A DNA stretch of 32,038 nucleotides from Pelomonas sp041914785 (GCA_041914785.1 JAYSCT010000050.1:1-32038), one strand, 5' to 3'. Positions 15,887-24,460 are shown, numbered from the stretch's first letter. Program-made: numbers and translations. Notes: a model not told the origin generated them from the sequence alone.

Positions 15887-17494
15887 ATGCCGGTCCTGAC
15901 CACCCAGCTCAACCCCCGCTCGGCCGACTTCAAGGCCAACGCCGACGCGATGCGCGGTCTCGTCGACGACCTGAACGCCCAGCTCGCCCGCATCGCCCAG
16001 GGCGGCGGCGAGGCGGCGCGCGCGAAGCACACGGCCCGCGGCAAGCTGCTGCCGCGCGACCGCGTCGAGATGCTGCTGGACCCGGGCACGCCGTTCCTCG
16101 AACTGGCGCCGCTGGCCGGGCTGAACCTGTATGACAACGCGGCCCCGGGCGGCGGCGTCGTGGCCGGCATCGGCCGCGTGTCGGGTGTGGAGTGCGTCAT
16201 CGTCTGCAACGACGCGACCGTGAAGGGCGGCACCTACTACCCCATCACCGTCAAGAAGCACCTGCGCGCGCAGGAGATCGCGCAGCAGAACCGGCTGCCC
16301 TGCATCTACCTGGTGGACAGCGGCGGCGCCAACCTGCCCAACCAGGACGAGGTCTTCCCCGACCGCGACCACTTCGGCCGCATCTTCTTCAACCAGGCGA
16401 ACCTGTCGGCAGAAGGCATCCCGCAGATTGCCGTCGTCATGGGCTCGTGCACCGCCGGCGGTGCCTACGTGCCGGCGATGAGCGACGAGACCATCATCGT
16501 GAAGAACCAGGGCACCATCTTCCTGGGCGGCCCGCCGCTGGTGAAGGCCGCCACCGGCGAGGTCGTCACGGCCGAGGACCTGGGCGGCGGTGACGTGCAC
16601 ACCCGGCTGTCCGGTGTGGCCGACCACCTGGCCAACAACGACACGCATGCGCTGGCCATCGCCCGACAGTCCGTCGCGCGGCTGAACTGGACGAAGGCCA
16701 ACCCGCTGGCGATGCAGCCACCGAAGGCGCCGGCCTTCGACCCGGCCGAGCTGCACGGCGTGATCCCCACCGACACGCGCAAGCCCTTCGACGTGCGCGA
16801 GGTCATCGCCCGCATCGTCGACGGCAGCGAGTTCGACGAGTTCAAGGCCCGCTATGGGCAAACGCTGGTGTGCGGCTTCGCGCACATCGAGGGCATGCCG
16901 GTGGGCATCGTCGCCAACAACGGCATCCTGTTCGCCGAGAGCGCGAACAAGGGCGCGCACTTCATCGAGCTGTGCTGCCAGCGCAAGATCCCGCTGGTGT
17001 TCCTGCAGAACATCACCGGCTTCATGGTGGGCCGCAAGTACGAGAACGAAGGCATCGCCCGCGCCGGCGCCAAGATGGTGACGGCCGTGGCCTGCGCCCA
17101 GGTGCCGAAGTTCACCGTCATCATCGGCGGCAGCTTCGGCGCCGGGAACTACGGCATGTGCGGCCGCGCGTACAGCCCGCGCTTCCTGTGGATGTGGCCC
17201 AACGCGCGCATCTCGGTGATGGGCGGCGAGCAGGCGGCCAGCGTGCTGAGCACGATCCGCCGCGACGGCATCGAGGCCAAGGGCGGGCAGTGGAGCGCCG
17301 AGGAGGAGGAAGCGTTCAAGGCGCCGATCCGCCAGCAATACGAGGACCAGGGCCATCCGTACTACGCGTCCGCCCGGCTGTGGGACGACGGCGTCATCGA
17401 CCCCGCCGACACGCGCCGCGTGCTGGCGCTGGGGCTGTCGGCGTCGCTGAACGCGCCCATCCCGGAGACGAAGTTCGGCGTGTTCCGCATGTAA
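15887..17494 (+). CDS. liuB: Methylcrotonyl-CoA carboxylase carboxyltransferase (beta) subunit
   Basis: The product is 535 residues, the normal length. It transfers the carboxyl group from biotin on LiuD to 3-methylcrotonyl-CoA, giving 3-methylglutaconyl-CoA in leucine/isovalerate catabolism. Two crotonase-fold halves are visible. The N-half contains NDATVKGGTYYPITVKKHLR, YLVDSGGANLPNQDEVFPD and GSCTAGGAYVPAMSDE. The C-half contains FLQNITGFMVGRKYENEGIA, GGSFGAGNYGMCGRAYSPRF and MGGEQAASVL, which separate this subunit from propionyl-CoA carboxylase beta. ATG 15887 is preceded by GGGAGA and starts the family N-terminus. It opens the long + strand array; its partner liuD lies 8.4 kb downstream, an unusually large separation for the two subunits. 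Confidence 0.97.
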   Translation: MPVLTTQLNPRSADFKANADAMRGLVDDLNAQLARIAQGGGEAARAKHTARGKLLPRDRVEMLLDPGTPFLELAPLAGLNLYDNAAPGGGVVAGIGRVSGVECVIVCNDATVKGGTYYPITVKKHLRAQEIAQQNRLPCIYLVDSGGANLPNQDEVFPDRDHFGRIFFNQANLSAEGIPQIAVVMGSCTAGGAYVPAMSDETIIVKNQGTIFLGGPPLVKAATGEVVTAEDLGGGDVHTRLSGVADHLANNDTHALAIARQSVARLNWTKANPLAMQPPKAPAFDPAELHGVIPTDTRKPFDVREVIARIVDGSEFDEFKARYGQTLVCGFAHIEGMPVGIVANNGILFAESANKGAHFIELCCQRKIPLVFLQNITGFMVGRKYENEGIARAGAKMVTAVACAQVPKFTVIIGGSFGAGNYGMCGRAYSPRFLWMWPNARISVMGGEQAASVLSTIRRDGIEAKGGQWSAEEEEAFKAPIRQQYEDQGHPYYASARLWDDGVIDPADTRRVLALGLSASLNAPIPETKFGVFRM

Positions 17495-17561
17495 CGCCGC
17501 CACGGGCACGCCGGGCGCCCCAGGCGTATCATGCACACAAAGCATCCACTTCATACACATC

Positions 17562-17876
17562 ATGCGCACCAACATCGACATCGATGACGACTTGATGGCC
17601 CGCGCCATGGCCGCAGGCCCCTTCAAGACGAAGAAGGAAGCCGTGGAAGCCGGCCTGGCCCTGCTGGAGCGCCAGGCCGCCTACCGCGAGATCCTGAAGT
17701 GGAAGGGCAAGCTGCAATGGGGCTGGGACGACGGCGAGCCGCGGCTGGACGGCCAGCCCAACATCGTCCGCGCCGCGGAGCCCGACGCGCCGTACCGGCC
17801 GGCCACGGCCGCCAAGCCCGCCACCAAGGTGGCCGCCAAACCCGCGGCGAAGGCGGTGCGCCATGGTCGTCGTTGA
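17562..17876 (+). CDS. vapB: VapB-type antitoxin with an Ala-Lys-Pro-rich C-terminal tail
   Basis: The product is 104 residues. The N-terminal part (MRTNIDIDDDLMARAM...TKKEAVEAGLALLERQ) is the ribbon-helix-helix DNA-binding domain of DUF2191/VapB antitoxins, and the next segment (REILKWKGKLQWGWDD) is the usual toxin-neutralising region. These antitoxins are usually about 60-75 residues. Here a further tail of some 45 residues ends in AAKPATKVAAKPAAKAV plus a basic tip, reminiscent of histone-H1-like tails. The last 14 bases overlap vapC. No Shine-Dalgarno is visible before ATG 17562; TATCAT at 17527-17532 resembles a -10 box, so the pair may have its own promoter and be autoregulated. Confidence 0.85.
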   Translation: MRTNIDIDDDLMARAMAAGPFKTKKEAVEAGLALLERQAAYREILKWKGKLQWGWDDGEPRLDGQPNIVRAAEPDAPYRPATAAKPATKVAAKPAAKAVRHGRR

Positions 17877-18285
17877 CAGCGGCGTCTGGATCGACCTGTT
17901 CACGGGCCGGCAGAACGGCGCCGTGGCAGCGCTGGAGCGCCTGTTGAACGACGGCCAGACCCGCCTGGTGCTGCCCGACCTGGTGGTGTTCGAGGTGCTG
18001 CGCGGCTTTCGCAACGAGGGCGACCTGCGCGTCGCGCGCTCGCTGTTCGCCGCCCTGGAGATCGACACGCTGGGCGGCGCCGACCTCGCCCACAGCGCAG
18101 CTGACCACTACCGCCGCCTGCGCCGCCTGGGCCTGACCATCCGCAACGGCATCGACAGCCTGATCGCGACGTTCTGCATCGACAGCGGCTTCGCGCTGCT
18201 GCACCGCGACCGCGACTACGACGCCTACGTGGAACACCTGGGCCTGCAGGCCTGGCCGCACCTCGACAACCGAGCCGCCCGATGA
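17863..18285 (+). CDS. vapC: VapC-type PIN-domain ribonuclease toxin
   Basis: The product is a 140-residue PIN domain. The conserved acidic residues that bind Mg2+ are all present: D5 (VVVDSGVWIDLF), E44 (DLVVFEVLRGF), D98 (IRNGIDSLIA) and D116/D118 (HRDRDYD), so the nuclease should be active. Relatives cleave tRNA or rRNA; the target cannot be predicted. It overlaps vapB by 14 bases, the usual arrangement, and its stop overlaps the next gene's ATG (ATGA). The pair sits inside a metabolic array between liuB and liuC. Confidence 0.93.
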   Translation: MVVVDSGVWIDLFTGRQNGAVAALERLLNDGQTRLVLPDLVVFEVLRGFRNEGDLRVARSLFAALEIDTLGGADLAHSAADHYRRLRRLGLTIRNGIDSLIATFCIDSGFALLHRDRDYDAYVEHLGLQAWPHLDNRAAR

Positions 18286-18818
18286 TCGTCATCCGCCCCC
18301 TGCACGCCGCCGACAGCCTGGACGCGCTGACCGCGCTGCTGCACACGTCCTACGCGTCGCTGGCCGCGCAGGGCTGGAACTTCACCGCGGTGGACCAACC
18401 CGTGGACGTCACCCGCGACCGGCTGGCCGGCGCGCAGGGCTTCGTCGCCGAACAGGGCGGCCGCCTCGTCGGCACGGTGGCCGTGCGCGGCCCCAAGCCC
18501 GCGGGCGAGACCTACATCGCCGACGCGCCGCCCGCGCTCTACACGACGCCCGGCACCGCCATCCTGTCGCAGCTGGGCGTGCACCCCGACTGCCGTGGCC
18601 AGGGCGTGGGCGAGCAGCTCATCGCCGCCGCCGAGGCCTGGGCTGCCGGGCAGGGCTTCACGCAGATCGCACTGGACACCGCCGAGCCCGCCACCGCGCT
18701 GCGCCGCCGCTACGAGCGGCGCGGCTACCGGACCGTCGGCGGCGTGCAGTGGCAGGGCAAGACCTACGCCAGCGTGCTGATGGTCAAGGCGCTGGCCGCA
18801 CCGGAGGCCGTGGCATGA
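18282..18818 (+). CDS. GNAT-family N-acetyltransferase
   Basis: The product is 178 residues with a single GNAT fold. The acetyl-CoA pyrophosphate loop is R105-G-Q-G-V-G110 following the LSQLGVHPDC strand, and the late ALRRRYERRGYRTVGG motif is the usual beta6/beta7 region. The acceptor substrate is unknown. It is linked by ATGA overlaps to vapC upstream and the exported hydrolase downstream, so it is probably expressed with the leucine-degradation genes. Whether it contributes to that pathway or was carried in with the toxin-antitoxin pair cannot be told from sequence. Confidence 0.9.
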   Translation: MIVIRPLHAADSLDALTALLHTSYASLAAQGWNFTAVDQPVDVTRDRLAGAQGFVAEQGGRLVGTVAVRGPKPAGETYIADAPPALYTTPGTAILSQLGVHPDCRGQGVGEQLIAAAEAWAAGQGFTQIALDTAEPATALRRRYERRGYRTVGGVQWQGKTYASVLMVKALAAPEAVA

Positions 18819-20020
18819 AGCGGCTGCTGGCCGCTTGCCTGGCCGGCGCGGCGCTCGCGCACGCGCAGCCGCCCGCCCCCGCGGCCTCGGCCGCCTCCGC
18901 GCCCGAGCGCCTGCAGGCCGATGTGCGCGAGGCCATCGTGCGCGTGCCGGCCCGCGTGGTGGATGCCTTCGGCAAGCCGGCCGAGGGCGAGTTGCTGGTC
19001 ACCACCTTCCGCCCCGTCGGGCCGGGCCCGTTCCCGCTGGCCGTCATCAGCCACGGCCGCGACCCCGACAAACGCGCCGAGTACAAGCGTCCACGCTTTG
19101 AATCCGCCGCGCGCTACTTCGTGCGCAAGGGCTTCGCCGTGGCCGTGCCGCTGCGCCTGGGCTACGGCGAACTGGCGGGCGCGGGCGACCCGGAGAACAG
19201 CGTGTCCTGCGACGCGCCACGCTACGGTGCCGCGCTGCACGCCGCCGCGCAGCAGATCCTCGCCGTGCGCGACGCCCTGGCCCGCCAGCCCGACATCGAC
19301 GCCAGCCGCACGGTGCTCGTCGGCGTGTCGGTGGGCGGCATTGCGACGATCGCGGCCACGTCGGCCCATGCGCCGGGTCAGGTCGCCGCGATCAACTTCG
19401 CCGGCGGCCACGGCGGCAACCCGGAGAAGCGCCCCGGCTCCCCATGCCAGGCCGACCAGCTGCGCCGCCTCTACCGCGCCTATGCCGAGAGCAACGCGGC
19501 CGCCGGGCCGGCCACGCCGACGCTGTGGCTCTACGCCGAGAACGACCGCTTCTTCGGCCCCGCCCAGGCCAGCCGCTGGGCACGCGCCTACGCGGATGGC
19601 GGCGGCGCTGTGGACCTGCGCCTGCTGCCCGCGCACGGCGAGGACGGCCACAAGCTGTTCACGGCCGGCAACGACGTCTGGCAGCCGCTGGTCGACGAGT
19701 TCCTGAAGCCGCTGGGCTTCGAGCAGCCCGGCCGCATCGCCGCGCCGCCGCCGGCGCAGCCGCTGGCCGGCGACACCAGCGCTCCGGCCAACGCAAAGGC
19801 GGGGCAGCTCGCCGCCTTCCAGAAGTTCCTCGCCGCCCAGGCACCGCGAGCCTTCGCCACCGACGGCGCCGGCCACTGGGGCTATGCGCAGGGCGACGAT
19901 GCGCTGTCGCGCGCGCTGGCCTTCTGCCAACGCAACATCACCGTCGCCGCTGACGGCACGCCGGCCACGTCCTGCCACTTCCACGCGGTCGACGACGCCC
20001 TCGTCCGCAGCACGCCATGA
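18815..20020 (+). CDS. Exported alpha/beta hydrolase (dienelactone-hydrolase-like)
   Basis: The product is 401 residues. A signal peptide (MKRLLAACLAGAALAHAQ) predicts export, followed by a Pro/Ala-rich linker. The alpha/beta hydrolase core spans roughly residues 40-300 with nucleophile elbow G170-V-S172-V-G-G, acid D243 (YAENDRFF) and H278 (GEDGHKLF), a complete catalytic triad. A C-terminal extension of about 100 residues (AFQKFLAAQAPRAFATD...HWGYAQGDDALSRALAFC...C.FHAVDD) contains two cysteines and is not a known catalytic unit to me. ATG 18815 overlaps the GNAT stop and has GGAGG upstream; the stop overlaps liuC. A periplasmic enzyme inside a cytoplasmic catabolic operon is unexpected. 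Esterase activity is likely; the substrate is unknown. Confidence 0.85.
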   Translation: MKRLLAACLAGAALAHAQPPAPAASAASAPERLQADVREAIVRVPARVVDAFGKPAEGELLVTTFRPVGPGPFPLAVISHGRDPDKRAEYKRPRFESAARYFVRKGFAVAVPLRLGYGELAGAGDPENSVSCDAPRYGAALHAAAQQILAVRDALARQPDIDASRTVLVGVSVGGIATIAATSAHAPGQVAAINFAGGHGGNPEKRPGSPCQADQLRRLYRAYAESNAAAGPATPTLWLYAENDRFFGPAQASRWARAYADGGGAVDLRLLPAHGEDGHKLFTAGNDVWQPLVDEFLKPLGFEQPGRIAAPPPAQPLAGDTSAPANAKAGQLAAFQKFLAAQAPRAFATDGAGHWGYAQGDDALSRALAFCQRNITVAADGTPATSCHFHAVDDALVRSTP

Positions 20021-20802
20021 CCTCTCACCTCACGCTGGCCCGGCACGGGCACATCGCCCGCGTCACGCTGAACCGCCCTGACGTCCGCAACGCGTTCAAC
20101 GAGGCGCTGATCGCCGAGCTGACGCACACGTTCACGACGCTGGCCCAGGACGCGTCGCTGCGCGCCGTCGTGCTGGCCGCCGAGGGCAAGGCCTTCTGCG
20201 CCGGTGCCGACCTGAACTGGATGCAGGCTTTTGGCCGCTACTCGTGGGACGAGAACCACGCCGACGCCACCCGGCTGGCCGACATGCTGTGGGCGATCTA
20301 CAGCTGCCCGGTGCCCGTCATCGCCCGCGTGCAGGGCGATGTGTACGCCGGCGGCGTGGGGCTGGCGGCCTGCGCCGACATCGTCGTGGCCGTGGACACC
20401 GCGGGCTTCTGCCTCAGCGAGGCGAAGCTGGGCCTGCTGCCCGCCACCATCGGCCCCTACGTCGCGCGCGCGCTCGGCGAGCAGGCGTCGCGCCGCTACT
20501 TCGTGACGGCCGAGCGCTTCGGTGCCGCCGAGGCGCAGCGGCTGGGCCTGGTGCACGAGGTCGTCGCGGCCGACGCGCTGGATGCCAAGGTCGACGAGCT
20601 CGCTGCCGCAATCACCGCCAACGGCCCTGCCGCCGTGCGGGCCTGCAAGCAACTGGTGAAGGACGTGGCCGGCCGCGAGATCACGCCCGCGCTGCGCGAC
20701 GACACCGCCCGCCGCATCGCCGACATCCGCGCCAGCGCCGAAGGCCGCGACGGCGTGCAGAGCTTCCTGGCCAAGCGCAAGCCCGGCTGGCTGCCGACCT
20801 GA
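20017..20802 (+). CDS. liuC: 3-methylglutaconyl-CoA hydratase
   Basis: The product is a 261-residue crotonase-fold enzyme that hydrates 3-methylglutaconyl-CoA to HMG-CoA, the step after the biotin carboxylase. The oxyanion-hole segment is F60-C-A-G-A-D-L-N-W-M, where ADLNWM is characteristic of this subgroup. The second catalytic glutamate is E135 (FCLSEAKLGLLPATI). The first catalytic Glu of typical enoyl-CoA hydratases is absent (AGGVGL), which I recall as usual for bacterial LiuC proteins. The start overlaps the hydrolase stop (ATGA). Context among liuB, liuD and liuE supports the assignment over a generic enoyl-CoA hydratase. Confidence 0.9.
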   Translation: MTSHLTLARHGHIARVTLNRPDVRNAFNEALIAELTHTFTTLAQDASLRAVVLAAEGKAFCAGADLNWMQAFGRYSWDENHADATRLADMLWAIYSCPVPVIARVQGDVYAGGVGLAACADIVVAVDTAGFCLSEAKLGLLPATIGPYVARALGEQASRRYFVTAERFGAAEAQRLGLVHEVVAADALDAKVDELAAAITANGPAAVRACKQLVKDVAGREITPALRDDTARRIADIRASAEGRDGVQSFLAKRKPGWLPT

Positions 20803-20805
20803 GCC

Positions 20806-21288
20806 ATGGTCTATCGCTACACCGTCTCGCTGACGCCAGCGACCACGCGCGACTCGGTCTACTCCGAGTTCGTGCTGGACCTGCCGCCCGCCTGGCAGGC
20901 TCAGCCGCCCGAGGAGGACAACACCGTCGCCTTCCACGAGCCGGCGGCGGACGCGGCGCTGGTGGTGTCGGTGGACTTCATCGCCAGCGGCGCCGACGAC
21001 CTGCAGGCGCTGGGAGAGCAGGTCATCGCGCAGCGCCTCGCCGCGCTGGCCCACGCCACGCCGGGCGACTGGCAGACGCTGCAGCAACAGCGGCGCCCGC
21101 ACCGCAGCGGCGCCGGCCTGGAGCTGTCGTTCGCGGCCGAGCTGCCGGGCCGGCAGGTGGCGCTGTACCTGGGCTACGCCACGCCGCGCAAACTGCTGCA
21201 CTTCCTGATGATCTGCGGCCCCGACCGGCCGGCCGCGCTCGCCCTCTTCAATGCCACGGTGCCGCACTTCAAGCCGCGCCTGCCCTGA
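20806..21288 (+). CDS. Small cytoplasmic protein of unknown function between liuC and bioA
   Basis: The product is 160 residues and not recognised with certainty. It begins only three bases after the liuC stop and ends ten bases before bioA, so it belongs to the same transcription unit. No signal peptide or membrane helix is seen. The pattern of alternating beta strands (YRYTVSLTPA, EFVLDLPPAW, AALVVSVDFIA, GLELSFAAEL, QVALYLGYA, LLHFLMICG) resembles the DcrB/PsbP-like alpha-beta fold, which has no known activity. A role tied to biotin or acyl-CoA metabolism would be guesswork. Confidence 0.75.
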   Translation: MVYRYTVSLTPATTRDSVYSEFVLDLPPAWQAQPPEEDNTVAFHEPAADAALVVSVDFIASGADDLQALGEQVIAQRLAALAHATPGDWQTLQQQRRPHRSGAGLELSFAAELPGRQVALYLGYATPRKLLHFLMICGPDRPAALALFNATVPHFKPRLP

Positions 21289-21298
21289 CCCGTTCCCG

Positions 21299-22585
21299 AT
21301 GACCGCTCCCGACCTCGCCCAACGCAGCCGCGCCGCCGTCTGGCACCCCTGCACGCAGATGGCCCGCCTCGCCGACGTGCCGCCGCTGCCCATCGCCCGC
21401 GGCGAGGGCCCCTGGCTCATCGACACCGACGGCCGCCGCTACTTCGACGCGAATTCGTCCTGGTGGGTCAACCTGTTCGGCCACAGCGACCGTGCGCTGA
21501 TTGATGCCATCAAGCAGCAGCTCGACACGCTGCCCCACGTGATGCTGGCCGGCTGCACGCACGAGCCCGCCGTGCGGCTGGCCGAGCGGCTGTCCGCACG
21601 CACGCAAGGCCAACTGGGCCATGTGTTCTTCGGCAGCGATGGCGCCAGCGCCGTCGAGATCGCGCTGAAGCAGAGCTTCCATGCGTGGAAGAACCGCGGC
21701 CAGACGACCAAGCGCGAGTTCGTCTGCCTGAAGAACAGCTATCACGGCGAAACGCTGGGCGCGCTCAGCGTGACCGACGTGCAGGTGTTCCGCGACGCGT
21801 ATGACCCGCTGCTGATGCGCGCCCACATCGTCATGTCGCCCGATGCGCGGCTGGGCAACGAAGCCGAGGCGCTGGCCGCGATGCGCACGCTGCTGGCCGA
21901 GCGGCACGCGCAGATCGCCTGCGTCATCGTCGAGCCACTGATCCAGGGCGCGGCCGGCATGGTCATGTATTCGCCCGACTACCTGCGCGGCCTGCGCGAG
22001 CTGACGCGCGAGTTCGGCGTTCACCTCATCGCCGACGAGATCGCCGTCGGCTGCGGCCGCACCGGCACCTTCTTCGCCTGGGAGCAATCGGGCGCGGACT
22101 GGCCCGACTTCATGCTGCTGTCCAAGGGCATCACCGGCGGCACGATGCCGCTGTCGCTGGTGCTGACGACGGACGACGTGTTCGCCGCCTTCTGGAGCGA
22201 GGACGTGACCCGCGGCTTCCTGCATTCGCACAGCTACACCGGCAACCCGCTGGCCTGCGCGGCGGCCAATGCGGTGCTGGACCGCTTCGATGCCGGCCAG
22301 CTCGACGACAACCGCGCGCAGGCCGAACGCCTGACGCGCGCCTTCGCCCCGTTGAGCTCTCGCGTGGCCCATCTGCGCCAACGCGGCATGATCCTGGCCT
22401 TCGATGTGCCTGAAGCACCACCCCGCTTCGCCGAGCGCTTCCACCTCGCGGCGCGCGCACACGAACTGCTGATCCGACCGATAGCCAGCACCGTCTACCT
22501 GATGCCCCCCTACCTGATCGACGACGCGACCGCGGCCTTCCTGGCCCAGGCCGTGACGGCGACGCTGAACGATGTCCTTGCTTGA
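21299..22585 (+). CDS. bioA: Adenosylmethionine-8-amino-7-oxononanoate aminotransferase
   Basis: The product is a 428-residue PLP enzyme that uses SAM as amino donor to convert KAPA to DAPA in biotin synthesis. Visible motifs: WHPCTQM at the N-terminus, ANSSWWVNLFGH (51-62), substrate-pocket SYHGETLGALSVTD, DEIAVGCGRTG around D246, and the PLP lysine K276 in LLSKGITGG. Length and motifs are typical of BioA rather than other class III aminotransferases. ATG 21299 starts the family N-terminus, although no strong RBS is visible. The last 14 bases overlap bioF. Confidence 0.97.
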   Translation: MTAPDLAQRSRAAVWHPCTQMARLADVPPLPIARGEGPWLIDTDGRRYFDANSSWWVNLFGHSDRALIDAIKQQLDTLPHVMLAGCTHEPAVRLAERLSARTQGQLGHVFFGSDGASAVEIALKQSFHAWKNRGQTTKREFVCLKNSYHGETLGALSVTDVQVFRDAYDPLLMRAHIVMSPDARLGNEAEALAAMRTLLAERHAQIACVIVEPLIQGAAGMVMYSPDYLRGLRELTREFGVHLIADEIAVGCGRTGTFFAWEQSGADWPDFMLLSKGITGGTMPLSLVLTTDDVFAAFWSEDVTRGFLHSHSYTGNPLACAAANAVLDRFDAGQLDDNRAQAERLTRAFAPLSSRVAHLRQRGMILAFDVPEAPPRFAERFHLAARAHELLIRPIASTVYLMPPYLIDDATAAFLAQAVTATLNDVLA

Positions 22586-23786
22586 TCACCTGAGCGCCAA
22601 GCTCGGCGCCATCTCGGCGCAGAGCCTCAAGCGCAGCCTGCGCCGCGCCGACACCGGCACCGCGCCCCGCCAGACCGTCAACGGCCGCGAGCTGCTGATG
22701 TTCTGCTCGAACGACTACCTCGGCCTGGCCGCCGAGCCGGCAATCGCCGACGCGCTGGCCGACGGCGCCCGCCGCTGGGGCGGCGGCTCGGGCGCGTCGC
22801 CGCTGGTCAGCGGCCACAGCGCCGCGCACGAGGCCGTCACCGACACGCTGGCCCGCTGGTACGCGCCGCACATCCCGCAAGCCCGCGCCATCGGCTTCTG
22901 CACCGGCTACATGGCCAACCTCGCCGTCGTCACCGCGTTGGGCGACGAGCACACCGAGATCTTCTCGGAGCAGCTCAACCACGCGTCGCTGATCGACGCG
23001 GCGCGGCTCGCCAAGGCCACCGTCACCCGCTACGCCCACGCCGACGTGGCCGGCCTGCGCGCGCTGCTGGCAGCCAGCACCGCCAAGGTCAAGCTCATCG
23101 TGACCGACGCCGTGTTCAGCATGGACGGCGACCTCGCCCCCGTGCCCGCGCTGCTGGCACTGGCCCAGGAGTTCGACGCCTGGCTGGTGGTGGACGACGC
23201 CCACGGCTTCGGCGTGCTGGGCGAGCGCGGCCGCGGCACGCTGGAGCACTTCGGCCTGAACAGCGAGCGGCTGATCCTCGTCGGCACGCTGGGCAAGGCC
23301 GCCGGCCTCGCGGGCGCCTTCGTCGCGGCGCACGCCACCATCGTCGAGTACCTGCTGCAGGCCGCGCGCAACTTCATCTTCTCCACCGCCTCGCCGCCGG
23401 CCGTGGAGCATGCGCTGCTGACCAGCTTCGCGCTCATCGAAGGCCCGCTGGGCGCGCAACGCCGCGCCAACCTCGTCGCGCGGCAGGCGCAGCTGCGCGA
23501 CGGCCTGCTGGCGCTGATCGCCCGCCACCCGCACCTGGGCTGGCAGCTGACCGACGCGGCCACGCCCATCCAGCCGCTGATCGTCGGCGGCAATGCCGAG
23601 GTCATGGCGCTGGCCGCCGCGCTGGAGACGGCCGGCCTGCGCGTGCCGGGCATCCGCCCGCCCACGGTCGCCGCCGGCACGGCGCGGCTGCGCATCACGC
23701 TGTGCGGCACGCACACGGCGGCCGACGTCGACGCGCTGTTGACCGCGCTGGAACGCGCCGCCGCCACGCAGGAGCAGGCCGCATGA
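22572..23786 (+). CDS. bioF: 8-amino-7-oxononanoate synthase
   Basis: The product is a 404-residue PLP enzyme that condenses pimeloyl-thioester with alanine to KAPA, the first step of the biotin ring pathway. Motifs: NDYLGLA (47-53), GGSGASPLVSGHSAAHEAVT, DDAHGFGVLG (208-217) and the PLP lysine K242 in VGTLGKAAGLAGAF. It overlaps bioA by 14 bases and bioD by ATGA. No bioC or bioH gene for making the pimeloyl precursor is present in the window. Confidence 0.97.
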   Translation: MSLLDHLSAKLGAISAQSLKRSLRRADTGTAPRQTVNGRELLMFCSNDYLGLAAEPAIADALADGARRWGGGSGASPLVSGHSAAHEAVTDTLARWYAPHIPQARAIGFCTGYMANLAVVTALGDEHTEIFSEQLNHASLIDAARLAKATVTRYAHADVAGLRALLAASTAKVKLIVTDAVFSMDGDLAPVPALLALAQEFDAWLVVDDAHGFGVLGERGRGTLEHFGLNSERLILVGTLGKAAGLAGAFVAAHATIVEYLLQAARNFIFSTASPPAVEHALLTSFALIEGPLGAQRRANLVARQAQLRDGLLALIARHPHLGWQLTDAATPIQPLIVGGNAEVMALAAALETAGLRVPGIRPPTVAAGTARLRITLCGTHTAADVDALLTALERAAATQEQAA

Positions 23787-24460
23787 ACGGCTTCTTCATC
23801 ACTGGCACCGACACCGAGATCGGCAAGACCTTCGTCACCGCCGCGCTGACGCGCGCGCTGGCCGCGACCGGCACGCGCGTCGCGCCGATCAAGTCGCTGG
23901 CCGCCGGGCAGGAATTCGTCGACGGCCGCTGGGTCAACGAGGATGTCGCCACGCTGCTGGCCGCGCAGAACCTGGGCCTGCTGGACGCGGACGTCGGCCC
24001 GCTGCAGTTCCGCGAGCCCTGCGCGCCGCACATCGCGGCCCGGCTGGAAGGCCGCGGCATCGATCGCGACGCGCTGCTCGCGGCCATCCGTGCCACGGCC
24101 GGCAAGGCCGACATCGCGCTCGTCGAAGGCGTGGGCGGCTTCCGCGTGCCGCTGACCGACACGTGGGACACGGCCGACCTCGCCGTCGACCTGGGCCTAC
24201 CCGTCATCCTCGTCGTGGGCCTGCGGCTGGGCTGCATCAACCATGCGCTGCTGACGGCCGAAGCCATCCGCGCGCGCGGCCTGCGGCTGGCGGCGTGGGT
24301 GGCCAACACCGTGGACGCGCGTCAGCCCCACGTCACGGACAATCTGCAAGCTCTGCAGGCCGGCCTGAAGGCCCCCTGCCTCGGACACATCCCCCGGCTC
24401 TCCGACCCGCTGGCCGCGCCGGCGTGTCTCGACATTTCCCCCTTGGTGGCTTTCGCATGA
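23783..24460 (+). CDS. bioD: Dethiobiotin synthetase
   Basis: The product is a 225-residue P-loop enzyme that closes the ureido ring of DAPA using CO2 and ATP. The Walker A loop is G8-T-D-T-E-I-G-K15-T near the N-terminus, followed by IKSLAAGQ, where most family members have KPVASG. The glycine-rich LVEGVGGFRVPL and late AWVANTVD motifs fit the family. It is coupled at both ends by ATGA overlaps, bioF upstream and bioB downstream. Confidence 0.95.
   Translation: MNGFFITGTDTEIGKTFVTAALTRALAATGTRVAPIKSLAAGQEFVDGRWVNEDVATLLAAQNLGLLDADVGPLQFREPCAPHIAARLEGRGIDRDALLAAIRATAGKADIALVEGVGGFRVPLTDTWDTADLAVDLGLPVILVVGLRLGCINHALLTAEAIRARGLRLAAWVANTVDARQPHVTDNLQALQAGLKAPCLGHIPRLSDPLAAPACLDISPLVAFA

Noticed and set aside
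15842..17626. Long minus-strand open frame covering liuB
   Set aside because: Antisense shadow; liuB on the + strand has every family motif.
21200..21300. BirA-type operator before bioA
   Set aside because: No TTGTAAACC/GGTTTACAA-like dyad is visible, and the gene is only ten bases from the preceding stop.
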